Part shown: piece after piece, positions 17,526-24,988 of the stretch
Position numbering within the stretch: position 1 is the stretch's first letter
How the letters are laid out: each line of letters begins with the position of its first letter
Assembly (NCBI GenBank): GCA_025459125.1
Contig: JALORE010000033.1
Coordinates: 1-32,343 of the forward strand
Source: Planctomycetota bacterium
GTDB lineage: Bacteria > Planctomycetota > Phycisphaerae > Sedimentisphaerales > Anaerobacaceae
DNA: 32,343 nucleotides
Direction: 5' to 3'
The notes under the pieces: model-generated
What the model was told of the DNA's origin: nothing
The model's input: the letters and a program-made list of their open reading frames with translations, nothing else
Databases searched by the model: none
Program-made: the position numbers and the translations under genes

Positions 17526-18849
17526 CCTTTCGGCGGTTTTCGGTCCGGAACTGCCGCGGCGTCATGCCGACGAGCGACTTGAACGTTCGGGTGAAGTAGC
17601 TCTGGTGGTTGTACCCGGCCTGGAAGCAGATTTCCGTGCAACTCTGGTCGGTGCCCAGCAGCAACTCCTTGGCCCGCTCGATCCGCAGGCTCGTCAGGTA
17701 GTCGATCGGCGTGACGCCCATCTGCTCCTTGAAGACGTGCGCGAGCCGCGACACGCTCAGGTGCGAGGCCTTTGCGATCTCCGCCAGCGTGAGCGGCTGG
17801 TCGCAGTGAGCGTCGATGTAGGCGATCGCCGGCCGGAGCTGCGTCATCTTCCGGGCATCCTGGGATGAATACACCAGCTCCAGGAACTCGTTCAACGCGG
17901 CGCTGATCCACGCGCACAGGTCCTCCTGGTTATCGATCTGCATCACCTTGTTGACGTACGCGAGGTTCTTCTCGAGCATCGTGTCGATGTCCACACCGCC
18001 CTCGACCGCCGCGCGGCTCAGCACGCTCAGCAGCTCGAGCAGCCGGGCCTTGAGGATGCCCAGGTCGCCGATGTCCTTGAACAGGATCGTGCCCAGGATC
18101 GAGTTGAGGATTTCCTTGGCCCCGGTCCGGTCGCCGATCTTGACCTTCTGCAGCAGCGCCCGCTCGCTCTGGAGCGGGTACTGCCATTTGGCGCCGAGTT
18201 TCTTGTGCGCGCGGATGAATTCGCCGATCTCCGATTGTTGCTCGGCGCGCTGCCGGCGCCAACGGATGGCCCGGGCGTCGAAGCCGCCGACCTCGTACAA
18301 CAGATCGAACAGGAACTCCGCCGCCCGGTGGATCTGCGGCCCGCGCACCACGGGAAGCTGGCGGAGAGCGGAGGACAGAGGACCGGAGACAGAGGACGGC
18401 GCGTCGGTCCCTCCTCCGTCGGGCGTCCTCCGCCTGGTGTCTTCTATCTTCTGGAGCCGGCTTTCGATGTCGGCAAGCAACAGCGCCGTCACCGGCTCCC
18501 AGAGGCACTTGCCGAAGAACATCCCGCCGTGGACGGTGTCCCGATCCACGATCGGCACGCAGACCAGCACGATGCCCGCGTGGCAGAGGGTGATATAGGA
18601 TTGCCCCGTCTCCGCGGCAATCTCGACCGCCCGCCGGCGTTCCGCGCTGCACCGCTGGCGCCCGGAACCATGCTGCTGCACCAGTCGGCAGAACTCCGGC
18701 CGGCAATCCGCGCTGCACAGCGATTCCACCGGCTCACCATCCCGTCCGGTCGTTTCCAGGCCCAGCGCGAAATGCTTGCGGAACACCCGCGCGATGTGCT
18801 CGAATTTCTCCCGTGCCAGCAACTCTGACAAACCTGTGTTCTCAGCCAT
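17509..18849 (-). CDS. AraC-family regulator with PocR sensory domain
   Basis: A 446-residue transcription factor. The N-terminal PocR-type ligand domain (about 10-125) has the family's cysteine pattern: SADCRPEFCRL (C49, C54), QRCSAERR (C67) and ITLCHAGIVLVCVPI (C89, C97). The C-terminal AraC DNA-binding domain (about 340-440) has a first HTH at LTLAEIAKASHLSVSRLAHV and a second at EICFQAGYNHQSYFTRTFKS. Residues 137-163 (RTPDGGGTDAPSSVSGP region) are low-complexity and are encoded by a GGAGGACAGAGGAC-type repeat, so this linker is probably a repeat insertion tolerated in frame. It has its own strong promoter at 18879-18907 with an overlapping palindrome. It converges on the sensory operon and may control it or its own gene. 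PocR of Salmonella responds to propanediol; the ligand here is unknown. Confidence 0.9.
   Translation of the reverse strand: MAENTGLSELLAREKFEHIARVFRKHFALGLETTGRDGEPVESLCSADCRPEFCRLVQQHGSGRQRCSAERRRAVEIAAETGQSYITLCHAGIVLVCVPIVDRDTVHGGMFFGKCLWEPVTALLLADIESRLQKIEDTRRRTPDGGGTDAPSSVSGPLSSALRQLPVVRGPQIHRAAEFLFDLLYEVGGFDARAIRWRRQRAEQQSEIGEFIRAHKKLGAKWQYPLQSERALLQKVKIGDRTGAKEILNSILGTILFKDIGDLGILKARLLELLSVLSRAAVEGGVDIDTMLEKNLAYVNKVMQIDNQEDLCAWISAALNEFLELVYSSQDARKMTQLRPAIAYIDAHCDQPLTLAEIAKASHLSVSRLAHVFKEQMGVTPIDYLTSLRIERAKELLLGTDQSCTEICFQAGYNHQSYFTRTFKSLVGMTPRQFRTENRRKVKFDV
18363..18440. repeat. GGAGGACAGAGGAC-type repeat inside the AraC gene
   Basis: The plus strand has GGAGGACAGAGGACC and GGAGACAGAGGACGG, followed by CTCCTCCGTC and GGGCGTCCTCCG, forming an imperfect palindrome. 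It maps to the linker between the PocR and DNA-binding parts of the regulator and keeps the frame. Confidence 0.55.
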
Positions 18850-18874
18850 CTCAACCCTGTGAATAGCAAGATAG

Positions 18875-18887
18875 TGCTATTATAGCA
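18875..18887. promoter_or_regulatory. 13-bp palindrome over the -10 box, possible operator
   Basis: TGCTATTATAGCA is a perfect palindrome that contains the complete TATAAT of the AraC promoter. A nearby ATAGCA...TGCTAT pair (18864-18880) repeats half of it. Binding here would block transcription, as in autoregulation; the binding protein is not identified. Confidence 0.35.
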
Positions 18888-18907
18888 GATGGGAGAAGGA
18901 GTTTCAG
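18879..18907 (-). promoter_or_regulatory. Promoter of the AraC regulator
   Basis: On the minus strand, CTGAAA (18907-18902), a 17-nt spacer and a perfect TATAAT (18884-18879) lie about 30 bp before the ATG at 18849. Confidence 0.6.
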
Positions 18908-19005
18908 ATCGGACGTGGGAAGTGTCAGGGCGGGAGAAATGAGGCTCATTCGGTTTGAGCGTACTTGCACAGGGCAACCGCAAAGTCCCGAGAATGACCC
19001 TGCGT

Positions 19006-19086
19006 GGGTGGCATCGCCAAGGTCGCAGGCCTTGGCGATGGCGAATGGGCCAACCATCGGCAAGCTGGCGCTTGCCGCTGCCACCC
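19006..19086. repeat. GGGTGGCA...TGCCACCC palindromic element, copy 1
   Basis: GGGTGGCATCGCCAAGG at the left end and GCGCTTGCCGCTGCCACCC at the right end bound an 81-bp unit. It contains the sub-palindrome CGCCAAGG/CCTTGGCG and the word CATCGGCAAGCT. A longer relative at 24509-24677 shares the ends and that word. The left half also occurs inside both sulfatase genes. Confidence 0.7.
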
Positions 19087-19160
19087 GGACACAGAGCCTT
19101 CCTCGCAGCGCCTGCCCTCGACCTGATCGAGGGTCGCGCGTCCTCGCACGACATCGTAGC

Positions 19161-19235
19161 ACGGGCATCTTGCCCGTAATCTGGAATCCATGGGCGCTCG
19201 CGCCCATGCTACTTAGGCGAGCGGGGACGCTCGCC
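19161..19235. repeat. Three consecutive perfect hairpins
   Basis: ACGGGCA-TCT-TGCCCGT (19161-19177), CATGGGCG-CTCG-CGCCCATG (19189-19208) and GGCGAGC/GCTCGCC (19216-19235) follow one another. They look like REP-type palindromes. They lie just before the promoter of the secreted-protein gene. Confidence 0.65.
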
Positions 19236-19267
19236 CTACGAAGATTCGCTTCCGCTGGTCAAGGGGG

Positions 19268-19297
19268 TTGAATCGGGCGCGGGATCGGGCGTATGAT
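19268..19297 (+). promoter_or_regulatory. Promoter of the secreted-protein gene
   Basis: TTGAAT (19268-19273), an 18-nt spacer and TATGAT (19292-19297) lie about 48 bp before the chosen ATG at 19345. Confidence 0.45.
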
Positions 19298-19344
19298 CTG
19301 CCCGTCGGTGAATCCTACCGGCCCCGATGAAAGGAGCGACGCGT

Positions 19345-21216
19345 ATGTTGGGCAACGGGCGAATCCAATGGGTGGGGTTGTGCGTGATCGTAGGGTCGGC
19401 ACAGGCCCTGGCAGCGAATCCTTTCCCGACCGCGGCACGCCGGCAGGCGTTCCTGCAGGCCCTTGCCCGGCAGGACCAGAGCTACGATGCGGCGGCCCGG
19501 ATGCTCCAGGCGTCGTTCTCCTCGCCGGGCTACCATACCACCCTCACCGGCGGCACCGTCCACCGCACCCGCGAGACGCTCAAGTACGCCGTGGCCCTGC
19601 TGGATGCGGGCGACCCCGAGCGATTCCAGCGCGCCGAGCAGATCCTGGACCGGGTCATCGCCCTGCAGGACCAGGAGCCCAACAGCCCGACGTATGGCAT
19701 CTGGTCGTGGTTCCTGGAAGAGCCGCTCGACAAGATGTCGCCACCGGACTGGAACTGGGCCGACTTCTGCGGCACGCAACTCCTGCAGGTCGCGATCGAT
19801 CATGCGAACCGCCTGTCCCCGGAATTGCAGCAAAGGGTCAAGGACTCGATCCTGCACGCGGCCCGCTCCATCCAGCGGCGCAACGTCGGTCCCGGCTACA
19901 CGAACATCGCGCTGATGGGCACCTACGTCACGCTGGTCGCCGGCGAGCGGCTCGGCGTGCCTGCGCTGCGGGATTACGGCAAGCAGCGACTCCGGCGGTT
20001 CTATGACTACACGCAACAGAAAGGCTCCTTTTCCGAGTACAACAGCCCCACCTACACGCTGGTGGCCATCGAGGAGATCTCCCGCATGCGGCAGCACGTC
20101 CGGGACCTGGAATCCCGGGAACTCCTGGAAGAGCTCAACGAGTTCGCGTGGCGGCACCTGGCCCGCCGGTTCCACCCGCCGACGAAACAATGGGCGGGCC
20201 CGCACAGCCGCTGCTACGCGACCCTGCTGCGCCCGAGCGCCCTGGCCGCGATCCAACAGGCCAGCGGCGACCGCCTCGAATTCCTGCCCGCGGCCCAGGC
20301 CTGGGAAAGCCTCGATGCCCACCGGCTCCGGCTGCACTGCCCCAACGACCTGCTGGCCAACTTCACGAACCTCAATGGTTCGCGCGAAGAGGTCGAAGCG
20401 TTCGAGAAGAACGCCGCCGGCGAGCATGACATCATCGGCACCACGTATCTACACCCGGATTTCGCTTTGGGCAGTGTCAATGTCGGTGACTTCTGGAATC
20501 AGCGCCGGCCGCTGCTGGCTTACTGGCAGACGCCGGGGGGGCCGGTGGCGCTGCGACTACGCTGCCTGCACGACGATTACGACTACGCCTGTGCCAGTCT
20601 CTTCACAGTCCAGGACAAGGGCGATGTCCTCGGCGCGGTCCTGTTCGCCACGGACCGCGGCGACACCCATATCTCGCTCGACCGCATCCGGAATGCCACG
20701 ATCCGCGCCCGGGACCTGCGACTGCGTCTGGAGCTCGAAGGCGCCGTCCGCGGCCACGTGATCACCACGAGGTCGGGACTGAACGAGCCGATCGTTTTGG
20801 CCCTGGACCCGATCGAGGCCACCTGGTGCCTGCACGCCGCCCCATTCGACGGCCTGCCCGTCCGCGTCGAAACCGGTCGGGACTCCGAGGCAGCCTGGGT
20901 GGACCTCGTCCTGTACTCCGGTCCCGAGCGCGAATTCGACTTCGGCAAGATGAAGGAGGCTGCGGTCGTCTTCACGCTCTCGGTGACCCCGGCGGCGGCC
21001 TTGAGCGCCGCCGTACCCTCCGTCCACTCCCACATTGCGCGAGAGCTCGAGGCCTCTGCCGGAATTGTCTCGCCCCGGCAAACCTGGTCCTGGCAGCGGA
21101 CCAACAACGAACCCCTGGCCCTGACGATTCCCCTCAAGCCGCTGCCGACGCGGGAGCAGAAGAAAGCGACCGCCGCCAGGGCGGGGAACGACAACCCCTG
21201 GAAGGCCAGCTACTGA
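19345..21216 (+). CDS. Secreted protein, probable alpha/alpha-toroid fold
   Basis: A 623-residue exported protein of unknown function. The ATG at 19345 is chosen because AAGGAG (19331-19336) lies 8 nt upstream; an earlier ATG at 19327 overlaps that site. A signal peptide (VGLCVIVGSAQALAA) is cut near residue 24. The first half is helical, with paired-helix blocks such as GIWSWFLEEP, NIALMGTYVTLVAGERLG and SFSEYNSPTYTLVAIEEI. This pattern suggests an (alpha/alpha) toroid as in heparinase-like polysaccharide lyases or six-hairpin glycosidases. The second half (about 370-600) is beta-rich, as in the C-terminal sandwich of such lyases. No catalytic motif could be named with confidence. It stands alone with its own promoter. 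Confidence 0.8.
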   Translation: MLGNGRIQWVGLCVIVGSAQALAANPFPTAARRQAFLQALARQDQSYDAAARMLQASFSSPGYHTTLTGGTVHRTRETLKYAVALLDAGDPERFQRAEQILDRVIALQDQEPNSPTYGIWSWFLEEPLDKMSPPDWNWADFCGTQLLQVAIDHANRLSPELQQRVKDSILHAARSIQRRNVGPGYTNIALMGTYVTLVAGERLGVPALRDYGKQRLRRFYDYTQQKGSFSEYNSPTYTLVAIEEISRMRQHVRDLESRELLEELNEFAWRHLARRFHPPTKQWAGPHSRCYATLLRPSALAAIQQASGDRLEFLPAAQAWESLDAHRLRLHCPNDLLANFTNLNGSREEVEAFEKNAAGEHDIIGTTYLHPDFALGSVNVGDFWNQRRPLLAYWQTPGGPVALRLRCLHDDYDYACASLFTVQDKGDVLGAVLFATDRGDTHISLDRIRNATIRARDLRLRLELEGAVRGHVITTRSGLNEPIVLALDPIEATWCLHAAPFDGLPVRVETGRDSEAAWVDLVLYSGPEREFDFGKMKEAAVVFTLSVTPAAALSAAVPSVHSHIARELEASAGIVSPRQTWSWQRTNNEPLALTIPLKPLPTREQKKATAARAGNDNPWKASY

Positions 21217-21231
21217 GGGTCCGCCCGACTA

Positions 21232-21416
21232 ATACGGATTCGGATTGACTGGTGCGCTCCTTTGTCATCCTGAGCGGAGCGAAGGATCTGGCCTACGATT
21301 GAGAGAAACCTCCTTTTTCGGCGGCCAGATCCTTCGGCTGCGCCTCAGAGCCTGCCCTGAGCCTGCCAAAGGGATGACAGAGTCCCTACCGTGCAAGAAC
21401 CTATCCGAATTCGCAT
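21232..21416. repeat. 185-bp repeat with terminal inverted repeats, copy 2
   Basis: Same length and layout as 2055-2239. The left end ATACGGATTCGGA (21232-21244) is identical to copy 1. The right end TCCGAATTCGCAT (21404-21416) has two changes. The interior (CTTTGTCATCCTGAGCG, GGCCAGATCCTTCGG, CTCAGAGCCTGCCCTGAG) matches copy 1 closely. It lies between the secreted-protein gene and the polyferredoxin gene, which converge on it. Confidence 0.8.
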
Positions 21417-21470
21417 AGTCATGCGTTCCGGCGTCGCGGCCCTGCGGGCCCGGTGTCCTGAGATTGCCGT

Positions 21471-22712
21471 TCACCCGTGGTCTGCCGCCCGAATGACGAT
21501 GGCTTTCCGCGGCCGGGTGGGGCAGGCGACTTGGCAGGCGCCGCAGCCGTTACAGCAGTCCGGGTCGATCTGGGGGCGGAGCGTGTATTCCTGCTCTGAG
21601 AAGACGTAGCGGATCGCGCCGTAGGGACACCAGCGGGCGCAAGCGGCGCAGTCGCGATCGTTCCCCAGGAGGCACAGGCTCATATCCACCTGCGGCCGGC
21701 CGATGCGGGCTTGGGGCTTGCCCTCCGGCGGCATGGGTGCCAGGGCTCTGCTCGGGCAGACGTGCGTACAACGCACGCAATCCTCGCGGCAGTAGTCCCG
21801 CTCGAAACTCAGGGTGGGCGTCAACAGGCCGGCGAGCCCGCTCGATCCCAAGTCGAGGCGGATGATCCTGCTGGGACAGGCCCGGAGGCAGTTGCCGCAG
21901 CGCGTGCAGAGCCCGGTGAACTGCGGCTCGGCACGAGCGCCGGGCGGACGCAAAGGGTGGGCCGGCCGGGGGATGGCTCGCGTCGTCTCCGCCAGGATTG
22001 TGCCGGCCGCTACGCCCAGGAGCGCCCGGCGCACCGGCTGGGGCACACCGTCGCGCGGTGCTGCACCGCTCGTTTTCCAAACAGCCCGTGAGCGCAGGAA
22101 CCGCCGCGCCTGCATCAGCAGGTCCTGCAACGCGCCCAGCGGACAGAGGCGGACGCACCAGAGGCCGGGCCAGAGCAGGCTCAGAACCATCGTGCCGGCG
22201 AATCCCAGGGCACCGAACCACGCCAGCGGTTCCCTGGCCCGGGCCAGTGCGTCGAAGAGACCGGCGAAGATCGCCAGCGGGTCCAGCCACAGCAGGAACG
22301 GATAACCCAGCAGGGCCCCGCCCGCGGTCAGCAGGACGATCCACGGTCCCACGCGCAGGCCGTGCCATGGCGGACGGCCGAGCCGCCGGCCCACCCCGCC
22401 GGCTGCCTCCAGGCAGACGCCCAGTGGGCACAGCCAGCGGCAGAAGAGACGATGACGCACGAGCGTCGCCAGACCGATCGCCAGACCCAGCCCTGCCGTC
22501 GCGGGCCAGGCCCGCGCGGCCAGCAGGGAGAAGGCCGCCACGAATGGGCTCAGAGCCGTGACATAGAGAGCGGTGTCCCAGGCCGGCAGCGCGGGCCAGA
22601 GCGCGATCCCGGCCGCCATGAGGCAGGCAACTCGCACGAGCCGGCGCCACCGGCCCGGCGTGCCCTGCGTTTGCTTGCCCAAGGCGGCTTCAGGTCTTGG
22701 TGCTCTGCTCAA
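21471..22712 (-). CDS. NapH-type membrane polyferredoxin with four 4Fe-4S clusters
   Basis: A 413-residue membrane iron-sulfur protein. The N-terminal half has several TM helices and two CxxxCP motifs (CRWLCPLG, C91/C95; CVRLCPLG, C186/C190) as in NapH/NosR/RdxA-type quinol-linked proteins. The C-terminal half carries four cysteine sets: CTRCGNCLRACP (269-280), CREDCVRCTHVCP (308-320), CLLGNDRDCAACARWCP (347-363) and CNGCGACQVACP (387-398). The last three vary in spacing. This looks like a fusion of NapH-like and NapG-like parts, moving electrons between the quinone pool and an exported partner. It starts with TTG at 22712, where TTGA overlaps the stop of the FAD gene, and AGGAGG lies 10 nt upstream. 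Translational coupling to the Tat-exported flavoenzyme suggests the two work together. Confidence 0.85.
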   Translation of the reverse strand: MSRAPRPEAALGKQTQGTPGRWRRLVRVACLMAAGIALWPALPAWDTALYVTALSPFVAAFSLLAARAWPATAGLGLAIGLATLVRHRLFCRWLCPLGVCLEAAGGVGRRLGRPPWHGLRVGPWIVLLTAGGALLGYPFLLWLDPLAIFAGLFDALARAREPLAWFGALGFAGTMVLSLLWPGLWCVRLCPLGALQDLLMQARRFLRSRAVWKTSGAAPRDGVPQPVRRALLGVAAGTILAETTRAIPRPAHPLRPPGARAEPQFTGLCTRCGNCLRACPSRIIRLDLGSSGLAGLLTPTLSFERDYCREDCVRCTHVCPSRALAPMPPEGKPQARIGRPQVDMSLCLLGNDRDCAACARWCPYGAIRYVFSEQEYTLRPQIDPDCCNGCGACQVACPTRPRKAIVIRAADHG

Positions 22713-24076
22713 CCCAGGTAAGCCTCCTGCTGCCGGAGGATGCGCTGGACCTTCGCCACCTCAACGTCCCGGGGTCGACAGCCATCCTGGGCCGCCACCG
22801 CGGCGGCGACGCCGGCCGCGTGTCCGGTCACGAAACAGTTCGGGATCAGGCGCACGAGATCGGCCATGCGAATCTCCACGTCGATGCATCGTCCGGCGGC
22901 CAGGACGTTCTCCGCGCGGACCGGCACGAGGCTGCCGTAGGGAATCGGCCATTCGCCATGTCCGCCATTCTCGGAGCCGCCGACTCCGACCACGTCGGGG
23001 AACTTCGTGCCCGCCTTGAGGTCGGCCAGCGCGATCCGGTGGAGTCCGTGGAGAACGCGCGTGATCCGCACCCCAAGCTGCGGAGCGGTCTCCATCAGGT
23101 ACACCTTCTCATAGCCCGGGGTCTGCCGCATCTTCTGGATGTTCTGCCAGATGAACTTGCGGTGACTCATCTCCAGACGCGTCAGCGTCGCCACATCCAG
23201 GCCGTCCACCTCCGGACCGTGCAGGTTCACCCAGTTGACGCCCGGCACGGGGGTGCGGCTGCCCAGATGTTTCGGCTTGGGCGCGCCGCCGGTCTTGGAC
23301 GCATCGACCCGGTCCAGATTTCCGATCCGCGAGACCAGGCCGACGTTGTGCGAGCGATGCTCGAACTCGGCGCCCGCGGCGGCGAAGATGTCGCCGTCGC
23401 CGGTGGCGTCGACGGTCACTTTCGCCAGGATGGCCCGCCGGCCCGACTTGCTCTCGAAGACCGCGCCCTGAACCGCGTTGCCCTCAACAATGGCGTCGAC
23501 GCCCCAGGAGTGCAGGAAGACCCGGACGCCTGCCTCCTCGATCATCTCGACCATGACGTACTTGACGGCTTCGGCATCCACGGTCGGATTCACGCCGGGA
23601 CGGCGATCCATGATGGCCCCGTCCAGCTTGTCCAGGCGGCGCATGATCTCCTCGCCGATGCCCTGGCAGACTTGCTTGCCGCCTTTGACGATGTGACCGA
23701 TGACCAGCAGGACCAGGCCGCCGGTCCAGAGACCCCCGAAATGCCCGTAGCGCTCGACGAGCGTCACGCGGGCCCCGGCCCGCCGGGCCGCGAGGGCCGC
23801 CACGACACCCGCCGGACCCCCGCCTACAACCAGGACGTCGGTCGTGTCCAGGATCGGCAGTTCCCGTTGGGGCTGGATCACCTTCCCATCGACCAGTCTG
23901 GCGTTGGCCCGCTCCGTCTGCACCTTGTGAGTGGTTATCACCGAGCTTTGAAACCCGGAGGATTCACCGACGCCCTGCGCCCGAGTTGCCCGGGTCCCCA
24001 GGGCTCCGACGCTCGCCGTCAGGCCCGAGAGCCCCAGCATCTGCATCCACTGGCGCCGATTCATGCGATCGCTCAT
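22709..24076 (-). CDS. Tat-exported FAD-dependent oxidoreductase (FAD_oxidored type)
   Basis: A 455-residue flavoprotein. The N-terminus MNRRQWMQMLGLSGLTASVG is a twin-arginine signal (R7, R8), so it is probably exported folded. The dinucleotide fold is VLVVGGGPAGVVAALAARRAG (GGGPAG at 85-90) followed by VTLVERYGHFGGLWTGG. The second FAD contact is VTVDATGDGDIFAAAG, and the C-terminus has NVLAAGRCIDVE and PNCFVTGHAAGVAAA. This is the PF12831 family, often found in Planctomycetota and Bacteroidota; substrates are mostly unknown. The ATG at 24076 is chosen for GGGAG 7 nt upstream. It heads a two-gene operon with the polyferredoxin and has a promoter at 24147-24175. Confidence 0.88.
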   Translation of the reverse strand: MSDRMNRRQWMQMLGLSGLTASVGALGTRATRAQGVGESSGFQSSVITTHKVQTERANARLVDGKVIQPQRELPILDTTDVLVVGGGPAGVVAALAARRAGARVTLVERYGHFGGLWTGGLVLLVIGHIVKGGKQVCQGIGEEIMRRLDKLDGAIMDRRPGVNPTVDAEAVKYVMVEMIEEAGVRVFLHSWGVDAIVEGNAVQGAVFESKSGRRAILAKVTVDATGDGDIFAAAGAEFEHRSHNVGLVSRIGNLDRVDASKTGGAPKPKHLGSRTPVPGVNWVNLHGPEVDGLDVATLTRLEMSHRKFIWQNIQKMRQTPGYEKVYLMETAPQLGVRITRVLHGLHRIALADLKAGTKFPDVVGVGGSENGGHGEWPIPYGSLVPVRAENVLAAGRCIDVEIRMADLVRLIPNCFVTGHAAGVAAAVAAQDGCRPRDVEVAKVQRILRQQEAYLG

Positions 24077-24146
24077 AGCGACACTCCCCATCTCAGACAC
24101 CCTGTGGCCCGTGCGACGAAACACTCGTGACCGGGCCCCGTGCCCC

Positions 24147-24175
24147 AGTATAGGCGATCGACCCCGCGGTCGCAA
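24147..24175 (-). promoter_or_regulatory. Promoter of the FAD oxidoreductase operon
   Basis: On the minus strand, TTGCGA (24175-24170), a 17-nt spacer and TATACT (24152-24147) lie about 70 bp upstream of the ATG at 24076. Confidence 0.55.
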
Positions 24176-24240
24176 ATCCATCTGCCGTCAGGCTTCGTGC
24201 CCATGCGGGGGATGTTCCGATGGCGGCACCACGGAACCGC

Positions 24241-24335
24241 ATGGGCTGAAGCCCATCCTACATGCTCAGGAACCGCTACGTGCTCGGGTGGCCCGGTGGC
24301 CATGTTGCCGAAGTTGGCCACCTGGCCACCGGGCC
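24241..24335. repeat. Cluster of perfect inverted repeats
   Basis: ATGGGC-TGAA-GCCCAT (24241-24256) is followed by a 13-bp perfect pair, GGCCCGGTGGCCA (24290-24302) and TGGCCACCGGGCC (24323-24335). There is no coding signal. Confidence 0.65.
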
Positions 24336-24402
24336 TGGGACGGGGCCGTCGCCGGGTGCGGGCAGCGGTCGGGGTGGACCGCCAAGACCGCCTATCTCCC
24401 TA

Positions 24403-24450
24403 AAGATCGTCAATGCAGGACTTTGACGATCTTGACGATCTTCTCGTTTT
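24403..24450 (+). terminator. 11-bp hairpin followed by a T-run
   Basis: AAGATCGTCAA (24403-24413) and TTGACGATCTT (24423-24433) form an 11-bp stem with a 9-nt loop. A partial repeat of the right arm follows, then CTCGTTTTT. It could terminate plus-strand transcription, or be another dispersed palindrome. Confidence 0.4.
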
Positions 24451-24508
24451 TCGCGTGATTTCGGCCTTCTTGCGGGGCGCAAGATCGTCAACTCGGCCGT
24501 TCGATTCC

Positions 24509-24677
24509 GGGTGGCAGCGGCAAACTCGCTTTGCCGATGATTCGGCGCATGCGCGGGAGCCATCGGCAAGCTTCGAGGAGGGTTCGGGTCCCCAGGTGCG
24601 ATACTTCGCACTTGGGAGCCCTTCCCAAATGCGATGCGTCGCGTTTGGGGTCCCGACTGCGCTTGCCGCTGCCACCC
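24509..24677. repeat. GGGTGGCA...TGCCACCC palindromic element, copy 2
   Basis: The perfect 15-bp ends GGGTGGCAGCGGCAA (24509-24523) and TTGCCGCTGCCACCC (24663-24677) bound a 169-bp unit. It shares CATCGGCAAGCT and GCGCTTGCCGCTGCCACCC with 19006-19086. The centre contains further near-palindromes around TGCGATACTTCGCA. Confidence 0.7.
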
Positions 24678-24759
24678 AGAGAAAGCCCAACGGAATCCGG
24701 CACTGTATGCCGACCGTGTGCCGGTCGCGCCCAGGCCGGGGATTTTCCGCACAAAAGTC

Positions 24760-24787
24760 TTGCACTCCGTCGGCCGATAGGTATACT
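24760..24787 (+). promoter_or_regulatory. Promoter of the leucine operon
   Basis: TTGCAC (24760-24765), a 16-nt spacer and TATACT (24782-24787) make the best sigma70-like promoter of the window. The expected start is about 24794-24795, only 3-4 nt before the leader-peptide ATG and about 265 nt before leuA. Confidence 0.6.
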
Positions 24788-24797
24788 TGGACTAACT

Positions 24798-24872
24798 ATG
24801 GGTAACCGGTGTGCAATTCGTTCCCTCCTCACCACCCGGCTCGGGCTGGGCTGCCTGCTCCTGCGCCGCTAA
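24798..24872 (+). CDS. Leucine-rich leader peptide (attenuator candidate)
   Basis: A 24-codon frame from ATG 24798 to TAA 24870-24872. It encodes seven leucines (residues 10, 11, 15, 17, 20, 21, 22), including three in a row (CTG CTC CTG) just before CGC CGC TAA. There is no Shine-Dalgarno; the predicted transcript starts only 3-4 nt upstream, so it would be translated as a leaderless message. The leucine codons at 24855-24863 run into a hairpin (CTCCTGCGCC with GGCG...CAGGAG) whose loop holds the stop codon. Position upstream of leuA, leucine content and structure all fit a peptide whose ribosome senses charged tRNA-Leu. The call rests on layout, not on homology. Confidence 0.6.
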   Translation: MGNRCAIRSLLTTRLGLGCLLLRR

Positions 24873-24974
24873 GGCGCAGAACAGGAGATCACCCACAACT
24901 CGTTATTCTTCCTGTACTTACGCAAAACCATAGCGTTGCCGCCGTCTTTTCGGCATAATAGTCGGCTATGGTTT
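24858..24974 (+). promoter_or_regulatory. Alternative hairpins of the leu leader
   Basis: Hairpin 1 pairs CTCCTG (24858-24863) and CGCC (24864-24867) with GGCG (24873-24876) and CAGGAG (24882-24887). Hairpin 2 uses the same 3' arm: ACAGGA (24881-24886) with TCCTGT (24910-24915). The two exclude each other, as in attenuators. Hairpin 3 is a 10-bp stem, AAACCATAGC (24925-24934) with GCTATGGTTT (24965-24974). Its left arm could also pair with CTATGG at the mRNA 5' end (24796-24801). None is followed by a clear U-run, so the stopping mechanism, if any, is open. Confidence 0.45.
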
Positions 24975-24988
24975 GAGTTCGCAGTGGA

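Noticed and set aside
18851..19271. Frames of 74-221 codons around the repeat cluster
   Set aside because: The translations simply read the palindromic repeats, and both strands are open over the same stretch.
24276..24872. Frames of 113-158 codons on both strands in the spacer before leuA
   Set aside because: They run through palindromic repeats and have no coding character. Only the last 24 codons of one plus-strand frame make sense, as the leader peptide.
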